A stretch of 64,000 bases of DNA. Origin: Oscillospiraceae bacterium. Lineage in GTDB: Bacteria; Bacillota; Clostridia; Oscillospirales; Acutalibacteraceae. How positions within the stretch are numbered: the first letter of the stretch is position 1; each line of letters opens with the position of its first letter. Made by a program: the position numbers and the translations under genes. The DNA lies in NCBI GenBank assembly GCA_910574935.1, contig CAJTCU010000001.1, forward strand, positions 124,001 to 188,000, written 5' to 3'. Shown piece after piece: positions 33,635 to 43,113 of the stretch. Under the pieces are notes generated by a model. It was not told where the DNA came from. It ran no database searches and saw only the letters and a list, made by a program, of their open reading frames with translations.

Positions 33635-36349
33635 TTAGTAGCCGCCGGCAAGACCGGCCAGCATGGAGCTCTGAGAGTTCATCTGGCTGATCAGCTGCTC
33701 TAGACGGGTAAATTGATTGGTGTAGTAGTCAATCCGGTCGCTCATCTTGTCCTGCCAGCTCTCGATCTCTTTATTCAAGTTTTGCAGCTGGTCGTTGAGC
33801 TCATTATGGCTTAGAGAGTAAGAGGACAGCGGCGTACCGGCCTTGTTCACCAAAATACCCGGGCTGGCAATGGAGGTGTTTCCATACTGCTCCAAAACGT
33901 CTTTCAAGTTATACATCAAACCATTGCTGGAAGCTCCGTTGGCCACAGTCTGGGAAAAGGCGTCCTTCACCTTATCGGGGTCTGCGTCCAAAGCCTTTCG
34001 CAGGGCATCCTCGTCCAGGTCAATGGTGCTTAGGCCGTTGCCATAGGCCACTTCCAGACCAATGGATTTCAAAACGGCCATGTTTTCTCCGCCCTGTATA
34101 GCGCTGGTCAGCTTGGTGTACAGGCCCTGCAGGTCCATATCGCCAAAGAGCAGGCCGGTCTTGGCCTTTTCCTCGTGGTTCTTAATGGCCGTCTCGGTCA
34201 TGCTGTTCTCGTCGTCCTCGGTCAAGGGCTCATAAGAGCTGCCATTGCTCTTTTGCAGGGGCATGGTGCTGTACGCGTTGTGCAGGTCGGTCACCATCTT
34301 ATTGTAGTCCTCTACAAAGGCCTTGACAGCGTCCACAATCTTGTCGCTGTCCGCTGTGGTGGTAAAGCTCACGCCCTCGCCATCATCCTCAAAGGTGCCC
34401 TTCAAGGTCACTTCCATGCCGTCCAGGTTCACGGTGTTGGTGGAACGCTTCATGTCAAAGGTCTCGCCGTTCACCGTTACGTTAAAGGTGGCGTCCGTGC
34501 CCTTTGTGTAGGTGATGTCGCTTTCTGGGGGGGTCAGATCCCAATCATACCAAGGATCGCCCTCTTTGCCCTGATGCATTGTAACATCTATCGGGTTGCC
34601 GTTTTTGTCCGTAAACTCAATAGCTCCCGTATACTTATTGTAGTAGGCAACTTCGCCGCCCAAAGGACGGCCTCCGGTATTCAGTTTATTTACTATATCT
34701 TCGGTGCTCATCTCTGCCGTTACCTGGAAGCTAAGGGTATGGCCGGGGAATTTAAATGTCAATTGGTCCTTTTCCCCCGGTCTTAGGTACATGCCGTAGT
34801 CCTCGTTAAAGTTCCCGGTGTGCTTTTTATTCGGGTCGCCCCCAAACAGCTTCTTGCCCAGATCGCCCTCAATGTCAATCTCTTTGTCCGCGCCAGTCTC
34901 CTTGGCGGTTAGAGAGAAGCGGCCGGTTAGGCTGGAGTACTTGGCGTCAATGCCCGCTTCGGAAGCGTTGATCTTATCCAGCACATTCCGGATGGTATCG
35001 GTCTCTTTAAACTCCAGCTCTATGCCGTTGATCTTCAGCGTGGCCACTTTCAGGGGATTTCCGTCCTCGTCCAGAACCGGCTTTCCATCCTCGTCCACTT
35101 TTTCTTTGAAATAGGTGTCCAAATTATCCTTGCCCAGCACCCGGCCCAGGGTCCAGCTGGTCTGCAAGGTGTTGCTAAAGCCGCCCTCACCCAGGCCAAG
35201 GGCCTCGTTGGTCAGGTTGCCGCCCACCACAGAGATGGTGGAATGCTCATCTTTGGTGGTAAAGTTCAACGCCGCGGAAGTGGGGTCCACGCTGGCCGTC
35301 ACCTTGCCCTTGCCAAAGGCTTTGTCCAGCTCTTCTTGCAGCTTGCTGGCCATGTACTTGCTCCTATCCTGATGGGTCATCAAGGATTTAAATTCCTCAT
35401 CCCCCAGGAAATCCATGGAAATATTCTTGCTCTTTCCGTCCACAGTAACGCTTAGCATCTTGTCTTTTAAGTATTCGCTGCGGTCCACTTTTTCAGAAAG
35501 GCTGCCCTCGCGAATAATGGTCTTAGAGGGAATAATGCCGCCGGTGGCCTTGTCATCCTTTGCAAAAAGGCTCTCCATACCACCGCTGACGCCAGTAATG
35601 GAAAAATAGTTATTCTTCTTGTCTACCAGCATAATACGGCCCGCTTCGTCCACCTCGGCCTTAATATAGTTATCGGCGGAGTTGGCCCCGCTGGAGGAAG
35701 AAATGGTCTGCTCCTTCAGCTTCTGGTTAATGGCGTCGGCCAGGTCCTCGGCGTTTTCATAGATCTCATCGTCGCCAAAACTTAGGGTAAAGCTGCTGCC
35801 CCGGCTGCTGATATTGCCATAGTTGCTGTTGGTTCCGCCGCCGTACTGGATGGTGATGGAACCAGTGATAGCGCTGGTCTCAATCTTCTCGTTCCAATCA
35901 ATGCTCTCGGTGGCTCCGCCGTTTTCCAGCAGATGGTCTGTGCTTACCGCGTAACGGGTAGCGCTGGCCAGCTGAGAAACGCTGTTTATCACAACATCGC
36001 TGCTGGCTTTGCCAGAGGCCACCACCTTGTCCGCGTTAGCGCCCTTTGCAATAGTATTGATAGCTTTGGAAAAGAAGGAGGGACTGAACAGGTTTGTATT
36101 GGAAGTATACGAGGTATATTTACTTAGCACAGAATTCATCTGGGTAATCAGGTTCCGATAAGCGTCCTGCTTCCACTGGGTCTTGGTGGCCCGCTGCTGC
36201 AAAGCCGTAATCTTCTTCTGGTACCCGATGATGCTGTTCTGAATCATCGCCTCGGTATCCATACCGCTGGCCAGACCGCTAATTACGTTACGATTGCCGT
36301 AAATACTGCTGGAACTGCTGCTTTTTGATAAACTTGATATAGAAGCCAT
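33635..36349 (-). CDS. fliD: Flagellar filament cap protein FliD (unusually long)
   Basis: FliD caps the filament and inserts flagellin. At 904 residues it is much longer than usual (about 450-700). The N-terminal domain has SGLASGMDTEAMIQNSI; the conserved C-terminus has KIVDAVKAFVEDYNKMVTDL, then ... TSAIQGGENMAVLKSIGLEV, and ends with a heptad helix (WQDKMSDRIDYYTNQFTRLE). The extra length is in the middle (about residues 200-650), with repeated acidic beta-strand-like segments including DEDGKPVLDEDGNP. The ATG at 36349 has AAGGAG eight bases upstream. Confidence 0.93.
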   Translation of the reverse strand: MASISSLSKSSSSSSIYGNRNVISGLASGMDTEAMIQNSIIGYQKKITALQQRATKTQWKQDAYRNLITQMNSVLSKYTSYTSNTNLFSPSFFSKAINTIAKGANADKVVASGKASSDVVINSVSQLASATRYAVSTDHLLENGGATESIDWNEKIETSAITGSITIQYGGGTNSNYGNISSRGSSFTLSFGDDEIYENAEDLADAINQKLKEQTISSSSGANSADNYIKAEVDEAGRIMLVDKKNNYFSITGVSGGMESLFAKDDKATGGIIPSKTIIREGSLSEKVDRSEYLKDKMLSVTVDGKSKNISMDFLGDEEFKSLMTHQDRSKYMASKLQEELDKAFGKGKVTASVDPTSAALNFTTKDEHSTISVVGGNLTNEALGLGEGGFSNTLQTSWTLGRVLGKDNLDTYFKEKVDEDGKPVLDEDGNPLKVATLKINGIELEFKETDTIRNVLDKINASEAGIDAKYSSLTGRFSLTAKETGADKEIDIEGDLGKKLFGGDPNKKHTGNFNEDYGMYLRPGEKDQLTFKFPGHTLSFQVTAEMSTEDIVNKLNTGGRPLGGEVAYYNKYTGAIEFTDKNGNPIDVTMHQGKEGDPWYDWDLTPPESDITYTKGTDATFNVTVNGETFDMKRSTNTVNLDGMEVTLKGTFEDDGEGVSFTTTADSDKIVDAVKAFVEDYNKMVTDLHNAYSTMPLQKSNGSSYEPLTEDDENSMTETAIKNHEEKAKTGLLFGDMDLQGLYTKLTSAIQGGENMAVLKSIGLEVAYGNGLSTIDLDEDALRKALDADPDKVKDAFSQTVANGASSNGLMYNLKDVLEQYGNTSIASPGILVNKAGTPLSSYSLSHNELNDQLQNLNKEIESWQDKMSDRIDYYTNQFTRLEQLISQMNSQSSMLAGLAGGY

Positions 36350-36559
36350 TGCATTCACTCCTTTTTTGTGATACCATATTCCTATAGGAATTTGATTTGC
36401 GGGTTTTGGGTCTAAAAATGTCTTTTGCAAAGGCCCAATTTGCCAAGACTAATGAAAGAAAATCCCAAAAACACTTAACTCTTTCCTTTTTTATATCGAC
36501 ATCACAAATAGAAAGATAAGAGCTTTCTGTAAAATTTTGCTTCCGGGAGGACTCTTGTT

Positions 36560-37315
36560 ATGGAGAAGATCATCACAGTAACCAACCAAAAGGGCGGCGT
36601 GGGAAAAACCACCACCTCCCTTGCTCTCATTAGCGCCCTGCGTATGCGGGGCCACCGGGTGCTGGGCGTGGACCTAGACCCCCAGGGCAGCCTGGGCTTT
36701 TCTGCAGGACTGGACATTGAAAACACCGAGACCGTCTACGACGTATTCAAAGGAACCACCCAAATTTCAGACGCCATTGTCCCCACGGACCTGGGGGACA
36801 TTCTGCCCTCTAACATCCTGCTTTCTGCCGCTGAACTGGAATTCAATATCCCCGGCCGGGAATATCTTCTAAAAAACCAGCTAGACCATGTGGAAAAGAA
36901 GTATGATTATATTATCATCGATACCCCCCCGGCCCTGAATGTGCTTACCATCAACGCCTACGTGGCCTCGGGCGCTCTCCTTATTCCTATGGCCCCTGAA
37001 ATTCTTAGCCTGCTGGGCATTTCCCAAATTCGTGAGACCATCAACACCGTGCGCAAATACTACAACCCGGACCTGCGGGTTTTGGGCATTTTGTTGAACA
37101 AATTCAATTCCCGCCTGACCCTGAACCGGGAGGTCCTGGAGCTCTCCAGCGAAATTGCCCGTAAGCTGGACACAAAAGTGTTGAACGCGAAAATCCGCAC
37201 CAGCGTGGTGGTGGCCGAGGCTCCCGCCCATGGAGAAAGCGTACTCTCTTACGCGCCCAGCTCCAACCCTTCCCAAGACTTCCAGGCCCTTCTGGACGAA
37301 CTGTTAACCACCTGA
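36560..37315 (+). CDS. ParA/Soj-family ATPase
   Basis: This 251-residue ATPase has the deviant Walker A KGGVGKTT at about residues 11-18, the DLDPQG switch and the IIIDTPPAL Walker B. It resembles Soj and plasmid ParA more than FlhG or MinD: there is no C-terminal amphipathic helix. No parB is adjacent. It is followed after 270 bases by a ComFB-domain gene on the same strand; both lie between fliD and csrA. A role in positioning motility or chemoreceptor structures is plausible but is inference. Confidence 0.9.
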   Translation: MEKIITVTNQKGGVGKTTTSLALISALRMRGHRVLGVDLDPQGSLGFSAGLDIENTETVYDVFKGTTQISDAIVPTDLGDILPSNILLSAAELEFNIPGREYLLKNQLDHVEKKYDYIIIDTPPALNVLTINAYVASGALLIPMAPEILSLLGISQIRETINTVRKYYNPDLRVLGILLNKFNSRLTLNREVLELSSEIARKLDTKVLNAKIRTSVVVAEAPAHGESVLSYAPSSNPSQDFQALLDELLTT

Positions 37316-37584
37316 CCCCGCCCAAACCCCACACCCCACGGCGGCAGATATTATTTGCGAAAGCCGGCCCCCTTCTTGATAGCCCTCCCCGCCGGCCCGC
37401 TACCAACGCCAAACTTTTCTGAAGCCTACAAGGCCTCCATGCCGCTGCTTGGCGCGAAGGTCCTTCAAAACCAGGCGGCTGGCCGGGGCAAAAGCTTTTT
37501 CGGACCGCAAAGGAATTTGTTACAAAAAGTCTCTTAACCTATCGGAGGCCATAAGATATACCAGAAAGGACAGTGTAAAACATC

Positions 37585-38391
37585 ATGGCAAACAAGGCAA
37601 ACAAATCTAAAGGAAATTCCAAGTCCAACAAAACAGCCCATGTGCTGAATCTGCTTACCGACTCCACCGGCCCCTCTGAAACCGGCGCGGCCGCCCGGCA
37701 GAGCCAGCCGCCGGCTCCTGTACCCGCTCCGGCAGCTCCCGCGGTGGACAACGAAGCGGTATCAGAGAATATCCGCAGCGCTCTGGAAGAGGAGCTTTTG
37801 GCCCAGCTGGAGGCTGAAGAAGCCGCCGCCCCCGCTCCTCAGCCGGAACCAGTGCCCGAGCCCGAACCCCAGGTGGAAATGGAACCCATTCCTGAACCGG
37901 AGCCAGAATTCATTCCCGCCGTGTTTGAACAGATGGAAGCCCCTGTCCCCGCCTCCATCCCCGAACCGGACCCAGAGTCCATTCCCGAACCCCAGCCCAT
38001 GCCAGAGCCCGAACCAGAAGCCATTCCCGAACCCCAGCCCGAACCTGAACCGGAGGAGGAAGCGAATCCCATGGAACGCGTAACCTATTTAAACATAATG
38101 CAAGCCCTGGTAGAGAATAAAGTTGACGACTATATGCGCCTGCACGGCATGTGTGCCTGTCCCCGCTGCCGTACCGACGTTGTGGCCCTCACCCTCACCA
38201 GCCTTCCCGCCAAGTACATCGTCATTCCCGAAAACGAGGGCGTACCTATGCTCACCCTGTACGAAAACCGCTATAGTACGGCTGTATCCGCGCAGCTGAT
38301 GTCTGCTTGCCAGAAGGTCGCCGCCCATCCCAGACACACCCCCAACGCCGACGGCAGCCTGCGCCTGGGCGCACCCCGGCGTGACGACTGA
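37585..38391 (+). CDS. ComFB-domain protein with Pro/Glu-rich N-terminal half
   Basis: Residues 1-35 are basic and Asn/Ser-rich. Residues about 40-165 are a Pro/Glu-rich low-complexity region (PEPEPE-type repeats). Residues about 170-265 match the ComFB domain: [19 protein letters not shown], the CACPRC metal-binding pair, [16 protein letters not shown], then [20 protein letters not shown]. ComFB domains are small metal-binding or c-di-nucleotide-linked modules; the role here is unknown. A good bidirectional terminator follows at 38422-38461. Confidence 0.85.
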   Translation: MANKANKSKGNSKSNKTAHVLNLLTDSTGPSETGAAARQSQPPAPVPAPAAPAVDNEAVSENIRSALEEELLAQLEAEEAAAPAPQPEPVPEPEPQVEMEPIPEPEPEFIPAVFEQMEAPVPASIPEPDPESIPEPQPMPEPEPEAIPEPQPEPEPEEEANPMERVTYLNIMQALVENKVDDYMRLHGMCACPRCRTDVVALTLTSLPAKYIVIPENEGVPMLTLYENRYSTAVSAQLMSACQKVAAHPRHTPNADGSLRLGAPRRDD

Positions 38392-38421
38392 GACCCGCCT
38401 CTATCACGTTCCCCAAAAAAG

Positions 38422-38461
38422 AAAGCGCTGAACCAAAAAAGGTTCCGCGCTTTTATTTTTA
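38422..38461. terminator. Bidirectional terminator after the ComFB gene and csrA
   Basis: AAAGCGC-TG-AACC pairs with GGTT-CC-GCGCTTT around an A6 loop; TTTTATTTTT follows on the plus strand and TTTCTTTTTT on the minus strand. It lies 31 bases after the ComFB gene and 56 bases after csrA. Confidence 0.88.
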
Positions 38462-38516
38462 TATTGTTTGATGAAAAAGGTTCTCGCACAGAAAATACAT
38501 TCTAGATCTTTTGGCG

Positions 38517-38768
38517 TCAGGCCTCGTCGGGTCTCCCCGGGGCGAGAAGCGGCGAAAAAGCAGCCAGCAGCTCCTGGGGAAGGCTCTGCTCGTCAGCGGC
38601 CTCGCGGTTGGCGTCCATGGCGCTTACCAGCTCGCTGCGCAGCACCTGCACATCCTTTGGGGCGTCAATGGCAATTTGTACTTCTTTGTCTTTGGTCGCC
38701 ATCACGGTCACTTTTATGTCGTTGCCAATCAGGAAGGATTCCCCTGCCCTGCGGCGAAGGATTAGCAT
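38517..38768 (-). CDS. csrA: Carbon storage/translational regulator CsrA
   Basis: CsrA (83 residues) is an RNA-binding translational repressor; in B. subtilis it represses flagellin and is sequestered by FliW. The start MLILRRRAGESFLIGNDIKV and the core VQIAIDAPKDVQVLR are typical; the last 15 residues (LAAFSPLLAPGRPDEA) are an extension. It overlaps tightly with fliW: the fliW stop lies three bases before the csrA start. Confidence 0.95.
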   Translation of the reverse strand: MLILRRRAGESFLIGNDIKVTVMATKDKEVQIAIDAPKDVQVLRSELVSAMDANREAADEQSLPQELLAAFSPLLAPGRPDEA

Positions 38769-38771
38769 AGC

Positions 38772-39218
38772 CTATCCCTCCTTCTGCTCAAACTCGGCCA
38801 GTAAATGCTTCATGCCATAGCCATCCCCGTCCAGGATGACCTGCATCCCCTCCCGGGTATCCTCATTCAGCACCACCGGGCATTTTAGGTTTACCGTGCT
38901 GCTAGAAACCGGGTTCTTCACCACGCATAGCACATAATAGCACAGCTCCCGGCTGTCCTTTACGCCCAAATATTCCAGCTCTTCCGGTTGAAGCAGTGGC
39001 TGGTAGGCCCTGTGCAAAGAAAAAGGATTCATGGCTACAAAGGCCAAACCAGGGGTGGCCACGCTTTGCAGGCAGAGTAGAGAACCATCGCTGCCAGAAA
39101 AGGGCAGCAGCAAAAACTCTTTTTCCTCCTCAAAGGCAAACAAGCCCTTGGAAAAATGGAACACGTCGGCCTGGGCATATTCAATTTCACCAAAATATTT
39201 TGTGGTCAGCTTCAACAA
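38772..39218 (-). CDS. fliW: Flagellar assembly factor FliW
   Basis: FliW (148 residues) binds flagellin and CsrA. Recognisable are KLTTKYFGEIEY, FSKGLFAFEEEKEFLLLPF, the SLHRAYQPLL segment and NLKCPVVLNEDTREGMQVIL. The start is TTG (TTG TTG AAG), with AGGAGG five to eight bases upstream. It sits between the DUF6470 gene and csrA, as in B. subtilis yviE-fliW-csrA. Confidence 0.94.
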   Translation of the reverse strand: MLKLTTKYFGEIEYAQADVFHFSKGLFAFEEEKEFLLLPFSGSDGSLLCLQSVATPGLAFVAMNPFSLHRAYQPLLQPEELEYLGVKDSRELCYYVLCVVKNPVSSSTVNLKCPVVLNEDTREGMQVILDGDGYGMKHLLAEFEQKEG

Positions 39219-39233
39219 AAGCGCCTCCTGGCC

Positions 39234-39851
39234 TTAGGCCTTTACGTCCACTGGCGTGTAGTTGGGGTCTGCCGAAGGCGGTACATACATGGCGCCGCCC
39301 ACGTACTTGATGATGACCTCGGGCCGCTGGGTCATGGTAAACTCAATGTCCCCGGGCACAAACTGGAAGCCTACGCCCCCAATTTTCCAGTCGAAATTCA
39401 TCTTATCCATCTCATAGCGAATCTGCATCTGCCCCGGCTCCCAGTTCAGGTCAATGCCGGTTTCGGGCAAAAAGCCCAGGCCAAACTCGGTCAGATCCCG
39501 GCTCATATGGGCGTCCTGGGTCTCCCGGGCAAACTGGGTCACCAGCTCCTCGCCCAGCTGGGCGTCCATCACCAACTGGCCCCGGCGGGCATACGTAGCC
39601 GTGGCCTCGTAGGCCGCCTGATGCCCCTGGCTGGCGGCCTGCTCAATACTCTGCATGGTGGTGGGACGTATAGAGCTGCGGGCCTCGAAAGTATCAATGT
39701 TTAGCTTGATGGGCCGGCTCTTAATGTTCAGCCCACCCTTTTCCCGAGAAATCTCCACCTCTGCCGTGCCCTGGGAATAAAGCAACTGGGCATTGGTGGT
39801 TTTCATTTCTATTTCAATTGGCACAGTGGTAATTTCAATTAGCGGTCCCAA
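39234..39851 (-). CDS. DUF6470-family flagellar-operon protein
   Basis: This 205-residue protein matches YviE of B. subtilis in length and position (between flgL and fliW). It is beta-rich at the ends (PLIEITTVPIEIEMKTTNAQ; QRPEVIIKYVGGAMYVPP) with a helical middle (EQAASQGHQAAYEATATY). The family's function is unknown. The start is TTG with GAGGGGGA upstream. Confidence 0.8.
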   Translation of the reverse strand: MGPLIEITTVPIEIEMKTTNAQLLYSQGTAEVEISREKGGLNIKSRPIKLNIDTFEARSSIRPTTMQSIEQAASQGHQAAYEATATYARRGQLVMDAQLGEELVTQFARETQDAHMSRDLTEFGLGFLPETGIDLNWEPGQMQIRYEMDKMNFDWKIGGVGFQFVPGDIEFTMTQRPEVIIKYVGGAMYVPPSADPNYTPVDVKA

Positions 39852-39889
39852 TGATAATCCCCCTCTTTTGGAAAAATAGCGTTAGAGAC

Positions 39890-40993
39890 TTAGCTCATAT
39901 AATCAATCAGCGATTGGGACAAAAGCCCGGTACCAATGCGCAGGGCCGCGTTATAAGAATACTGCGCCCACATCAAAGATGTAATGGCCTCCGCGGGGTC
40001 GATGTCCTCAATACTGACCACCTGCTCATTGTAGGAATCATCCAAAGATTCCAGCCGGGTCTGGTTGGTTTTCACAAACTGGCTCTCTACATTGTGCTCC
40101 ATCCACTTGGCATGCAGCTCTTCCAGGCCGTCGGTCATCTTGCCCCACATACGCTCCGCGTCGATGCCATCCTGCTCGGTAGCCCAGTGGCCATCCTCCG
40201 GGTCACAGCGGGAGAGGATGTTGCCGATCTCGTTCATAAGAGAGATAATATTCTCGGGGTCGCCGTCCTCGTCTACACCGCCGCCCAGGAAATGAACGCC
40301 GTTTAGGGCGGTGTTAAAGCCGCTGGAGCTGATAAAGTCCCCATTATTGTCCTCTTTCATGCCCATGCCCAGGTCCACATAGGTGGTTTCCTTTAGGGTG
40401 TCCATCAGCTTCTTATACTCCGGGTTCTCTATCATTGTGGGCGGATCAGTAGGCGGATTCACATTTGGATCCTCAATCTCCGGCGGCACATCCACCTTCA
40501 TGCCCCTATAAAGCAGCGACCGGGTACCGTCCGCGTTCTCCTGCCAGCTAAAGGGCACTGTGTCGCCGTCCGCGCCAGAGAACACAAAGCGCCCGCCGTA
40601 CTGGGCGTTCATGGTGTGCAGCACCGCGTCCGCCGCCCCCTGAATGGTGGAGCCCAGAGCCTGGCGCCCGCTGGCGTCCGGGTCGTTAAAGGCCACAATG
40701 GTAGAGTAGTTGGCTAGCTTGTGGCCCAAGTCGTCATAGGTTTTGTTTAGGCAGGCCCAAGCCTGCTGAAATTTGTGGGTCACGTGGGTGCTGTTGGCCA
40801 GCTGGTTCTCCACGTTCCAACGGTCGTGGCGCAGCTGAAAGGCCAGACTGGCCTTGGCCGGATTTTCCGCATAGGAGTTAAAGTTCCGCTCCGTGGTCAC
40901 CTTTTCCGTGGCGCTGGCCAGGTGCCGGTAGGAGCGCTGTAGGCCAGACTTATAGCTCTTCATCAAACCGCCGGTTGTAACGCGTCTTACCAT
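39890..40993 (-). CDS. flgL: Hook-filament junction protein FlgL
   Basis: FlgL (367 residues) joins hook to filament. It has the flagellin-like N-terminus (MVRRVTTGGLMKSYKSGLQR, then ATEKVTTERNFNSYAENPAK) and the C-terminal DPAEAITSLMWAQYSYNAALR. The middle residues (about 160-260) are variable. It follows flgK by 30 bases. Confidence 0.94.
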   Translation of the reverse strand: MVRRVTTGGLMKSYKSGLQRSYRHLASATEKVTTERNFNSYAENPAKASLAFQLRHDRWNVENQLANSTHVTHKFQQAWACLNKTYDDLGHKLANYSTIVAFNDPDASGRQALGSTIQGAADAVLHTMNAQYGGRFVFSGADGDTVPFSWQENADGTRSLLYRGMKVDVPPEIEDPNVNPPTDPPTMIENPEYKKLMDTLKETTYVDLGMGMKEDNNGDFISSSGFNTALNGVHFLGGGVDEDGDPENIISLMNEIGNILSRCDPEDGHWATEQDGIDAERMWGKMTDGLEELHAKWMEHNVESQFVKTNQTRLESLDDSYNEQVVSIEDIDPAEAITSLMWAQYSYNAALRIGTGLLSQSLIDYMS

Positions 40994-41023
40994 ATCGTAT
41001 CACTTCTTTCTATAAATTATATG

Positions 41024-42922
41024 CTATCTTCCGGCTACGCCGGTGCCATTGATCAATTTTTCCAAAATTTCGTCCAGAGTGGTGAGCAAACGGCAGGCCG
41101 CGGAATAAGACTTCTGGTACTGCATCATGTTCACCGCTTCGTCGTTCAGATCTACGCCCGCCACAGAATCCCGGCTGATTTCCAAGTCTTCGGCCGCCAC
41201 AATGAAATTGTCCAGCACCTCAATGGTAGATTTACTGTCATTGCCCAAAACGCCGTTGATATACCCCAGCATCCCGTTGAATGTTCCGGTAAAATAGTCT
41301 CCCGTGGCGGCGTTGGGGTCCGTATCCTGGGCGTTATAGGTCAGGTCTTTGCTCATGAGGGCAATGAGGTGGACAATGTTGTCGTTGGCCGAGGAATTTG
41401 TGTTGTTGGGGTCTTTGCTCTGCTGGATGTGGATTTTGCCATGGGCCCAGTCTGTGGCAATAGAGATGTTGCCCGCTGTAATCATGCTCTTGGGCGGGTT
41501 TCCATTTTGCAGCCAATCATTGGTATCACCGCGAATACTAAAGAGGGGCCCGCCGCCGGCCTCTATATTGGCCTTGTTAAACTCTGTGGCAAACTTATTG
41601 GCCAGGGCGTCCAGGGCCTTCTGGTAGAAGGGGATGCCACGCTTGGTAGCGGCCTTGGGGTCGCCGTCCAGGGCGGGGTCCCGCTGGTCGGCGGTGGAAA
41701 ACTCTCCCTGGCGGGTCAGCATCTCCCGAATGGCCTGAATCGAGCCGCCGGAAAGGTCCATTTCCGCCAGTTTTTCCACCTTCGAGCCATTGCTCCACTC
41801 CGGAATGGTCTCGCCCCGGCGGTCGGTGAGCGCGGAAATTTGCAGCCGCAGGGCCGGGTCATCGATCATGACAGGCTTACCGTCAGCGCCTATCACATCC
41901 TTCATCACCGGCTTCCCGTCGGCGTCCACCTTTCCAACCTTAATGGTCTCCATAATTGGCGTTGTGCCGTCAGCTTCAAACAACGGTTTTCCATCAGCGC
42001 CAATCTTTTGAATTTCTTTTTCTTCTGTCTCTTGCTCTTGCTTTACAACCTGCTGCACCGAGAGCTTGCCGCTGAAGTTGCCGTCCACCAGCACCTTGTC
42101 GCTCATGCCCGCAATAGTAATGGTCAGCTTTTCCACATACATGCCCGCGCCAATGGGTTCGTCGGAATACTTCACGTCAATGGGCAGGTACTGGCTTAGC
42201 TCGTCAATCAGCAGGTTCCGCTCGTCCCGCAGCTCCAGGGCCTGGTTGCCCCGCTCGCCAATCAGGCCCTCCTGGCGCTGGGCCAGGGTAATAGCTCCGT
42301 TGGCAATCTCCGCTTTCTTAATGGACTCGTTCAGCTCACGGATGCTGGTAAGGATATTATTCACCCGAGAAATGTCCTGGGTGAAGGTTTTCATGGTGTT
42401 GGCCTCCAGGGTCTCCAGCTGGCCGGCATAGGTGTTGAACCACCCGGCCAGGGCCTTGCAGGACTCACGAACCATGGCGTCATAGTCGTCCTGGCCGGCG
42501 TGCTCGGTGTTCATGTTTTGCAGCTGTTCCAGAATGTCGTTGAGCTGCGCCTCAATCACGCCGTTGTCCTCGTTGCCCTTGCCCACCTCGTCGAAAATGC
42601 GGTTTAAGTCCTCCAAAACCGAAAGCTTGGCGTCATTAAAGCCCACGTTTCCCAGCTCGTTGCGGTAGCGGATGTCCAGGTAGGGGTCCCGCAGCTGGGT
42701 GACCCCAGTGGTCAGGGTGCCGCTGCCCACCCGCACGTCAAACTGCGAAGCGTATTTGTCCGCGCCGCCAATGTACAGCGCCTTCTGCTTCAGCGCCTGG
42801 CGGGTATAACCCACGGTATTGATATTGGAAATATTGTTGCCTGTGACCTCCAGGGCTTTTTGCGAGGCCATAATGCCCAGCCGCGCCATGGTAAAGCCGC
42901 TGAAGGTAGAAATTGTACTCAT
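41024..42922 (-). CDS. flgK: Hook-filament junction protein FlgK
   Basis: FlgK (632 residues) is the first hook-filament junction protein. It has the N-terminal STFSGFTMARLGIMASQKAL and the rod/hook motif VTGNNISNINTVGYTRQ, and the C-terminal NLNDEAVNMMQYQKSYSAA-like end (here DLNDEAVNMMQYQKSYSAAC). Residues about 300-370 are a low-complexity insertion with three ADGKP units, probably in the exposed domain. ATG start at 42922. Confidence 0.94.
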   Translation of the reverse strand: MSTISTFSGFTMARLGIMASQKALEVTGNNISNINTVGYTRQALKQKALYIGGADKYASQFDVRVGSGTLTTGVTQLRDPYLDIRYRNELGNVGFNDAKLSVLEDLNRIFDEVGKGNEDNGVIEAQLNDILEQLQNMNTEHAGQDDYDAMVRESCKALAGWFNTYAGQLETLEANTMKTFTQDISRVNNILTSIRELNESIKKAEIANGAITLAQRQEGLIGERGNQALELRDERNLLIDELSQYLPIDVKYSDEPIGAGMYVEKLTITIAGMSDKVLVDGNFSGKLSVQQVVKQEQETEEKEIQKIGADGKPLFEADGTTPIMETIKVGKVDADGKPVMKDVIGADGKPVMIDDPALRLQISALTDRRGETIPEWSNGSKVEKLAEMDLSGGSIQAIREMLTRQGEFSTADQRDPALDGDPKAATKRGIPFYQKALDALANKFATEFNKANIEAGGGPLFSIRGDTNDWLQNGNPPKSMITAGNISIATDWAHGKIHIQQSKDPNNTNSSANDNIVHLIALMSKDLTYNAQDTDPNAATGDYFTGTFNGMLGYINGVLGNDSKSTIEVLDNFIVAAEDLEISRDSVAGVDLNDEAVNMMQYQKSYSAACRLLTTLDEILEKLINGTGVAGR

Positions 42923-43037
42923 AAGATAAGAGCCCTCCCGTCTATTTGAAAGTGTGTGTTCTCGGTGATCCCTTTTAGCAAAAGAGATCGTCCGGTATTT
43001 TCTGCAAAAACATCAAAAAAGGACTAGATTCCTTTTG

Positions 43038-43108
43038 GGCCTCCGGCGGCTTAGGGCTTTGCCCTAAGAATCCGCCAGGGACCTAACGCCCCTGGACCGC
43101 GCAATGTG
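43038..43108. repeat. Short two-hairpin palindromic repeat, copy 1
   Basis: Between flgN and flgK. It holds a TTAGGGC-TTT-GCCCTAA hairpin and a CCAGGG...CCCTGG hairpin, then ACCGCGCAAT. The same order of hairpins and the same ending occur at 52028-52120. Such repeats are common in clostridial intergenic regions. Confidence 0.6.
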
Positions 43109-43113
43109 TCCCT

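Noticed and set aside
36350-36559. Sigma-28 promoter for fliD or parA
   Set aside because: No TAAA-N15-GCCGATAA-like pair with acceptable match could be found on either strand.
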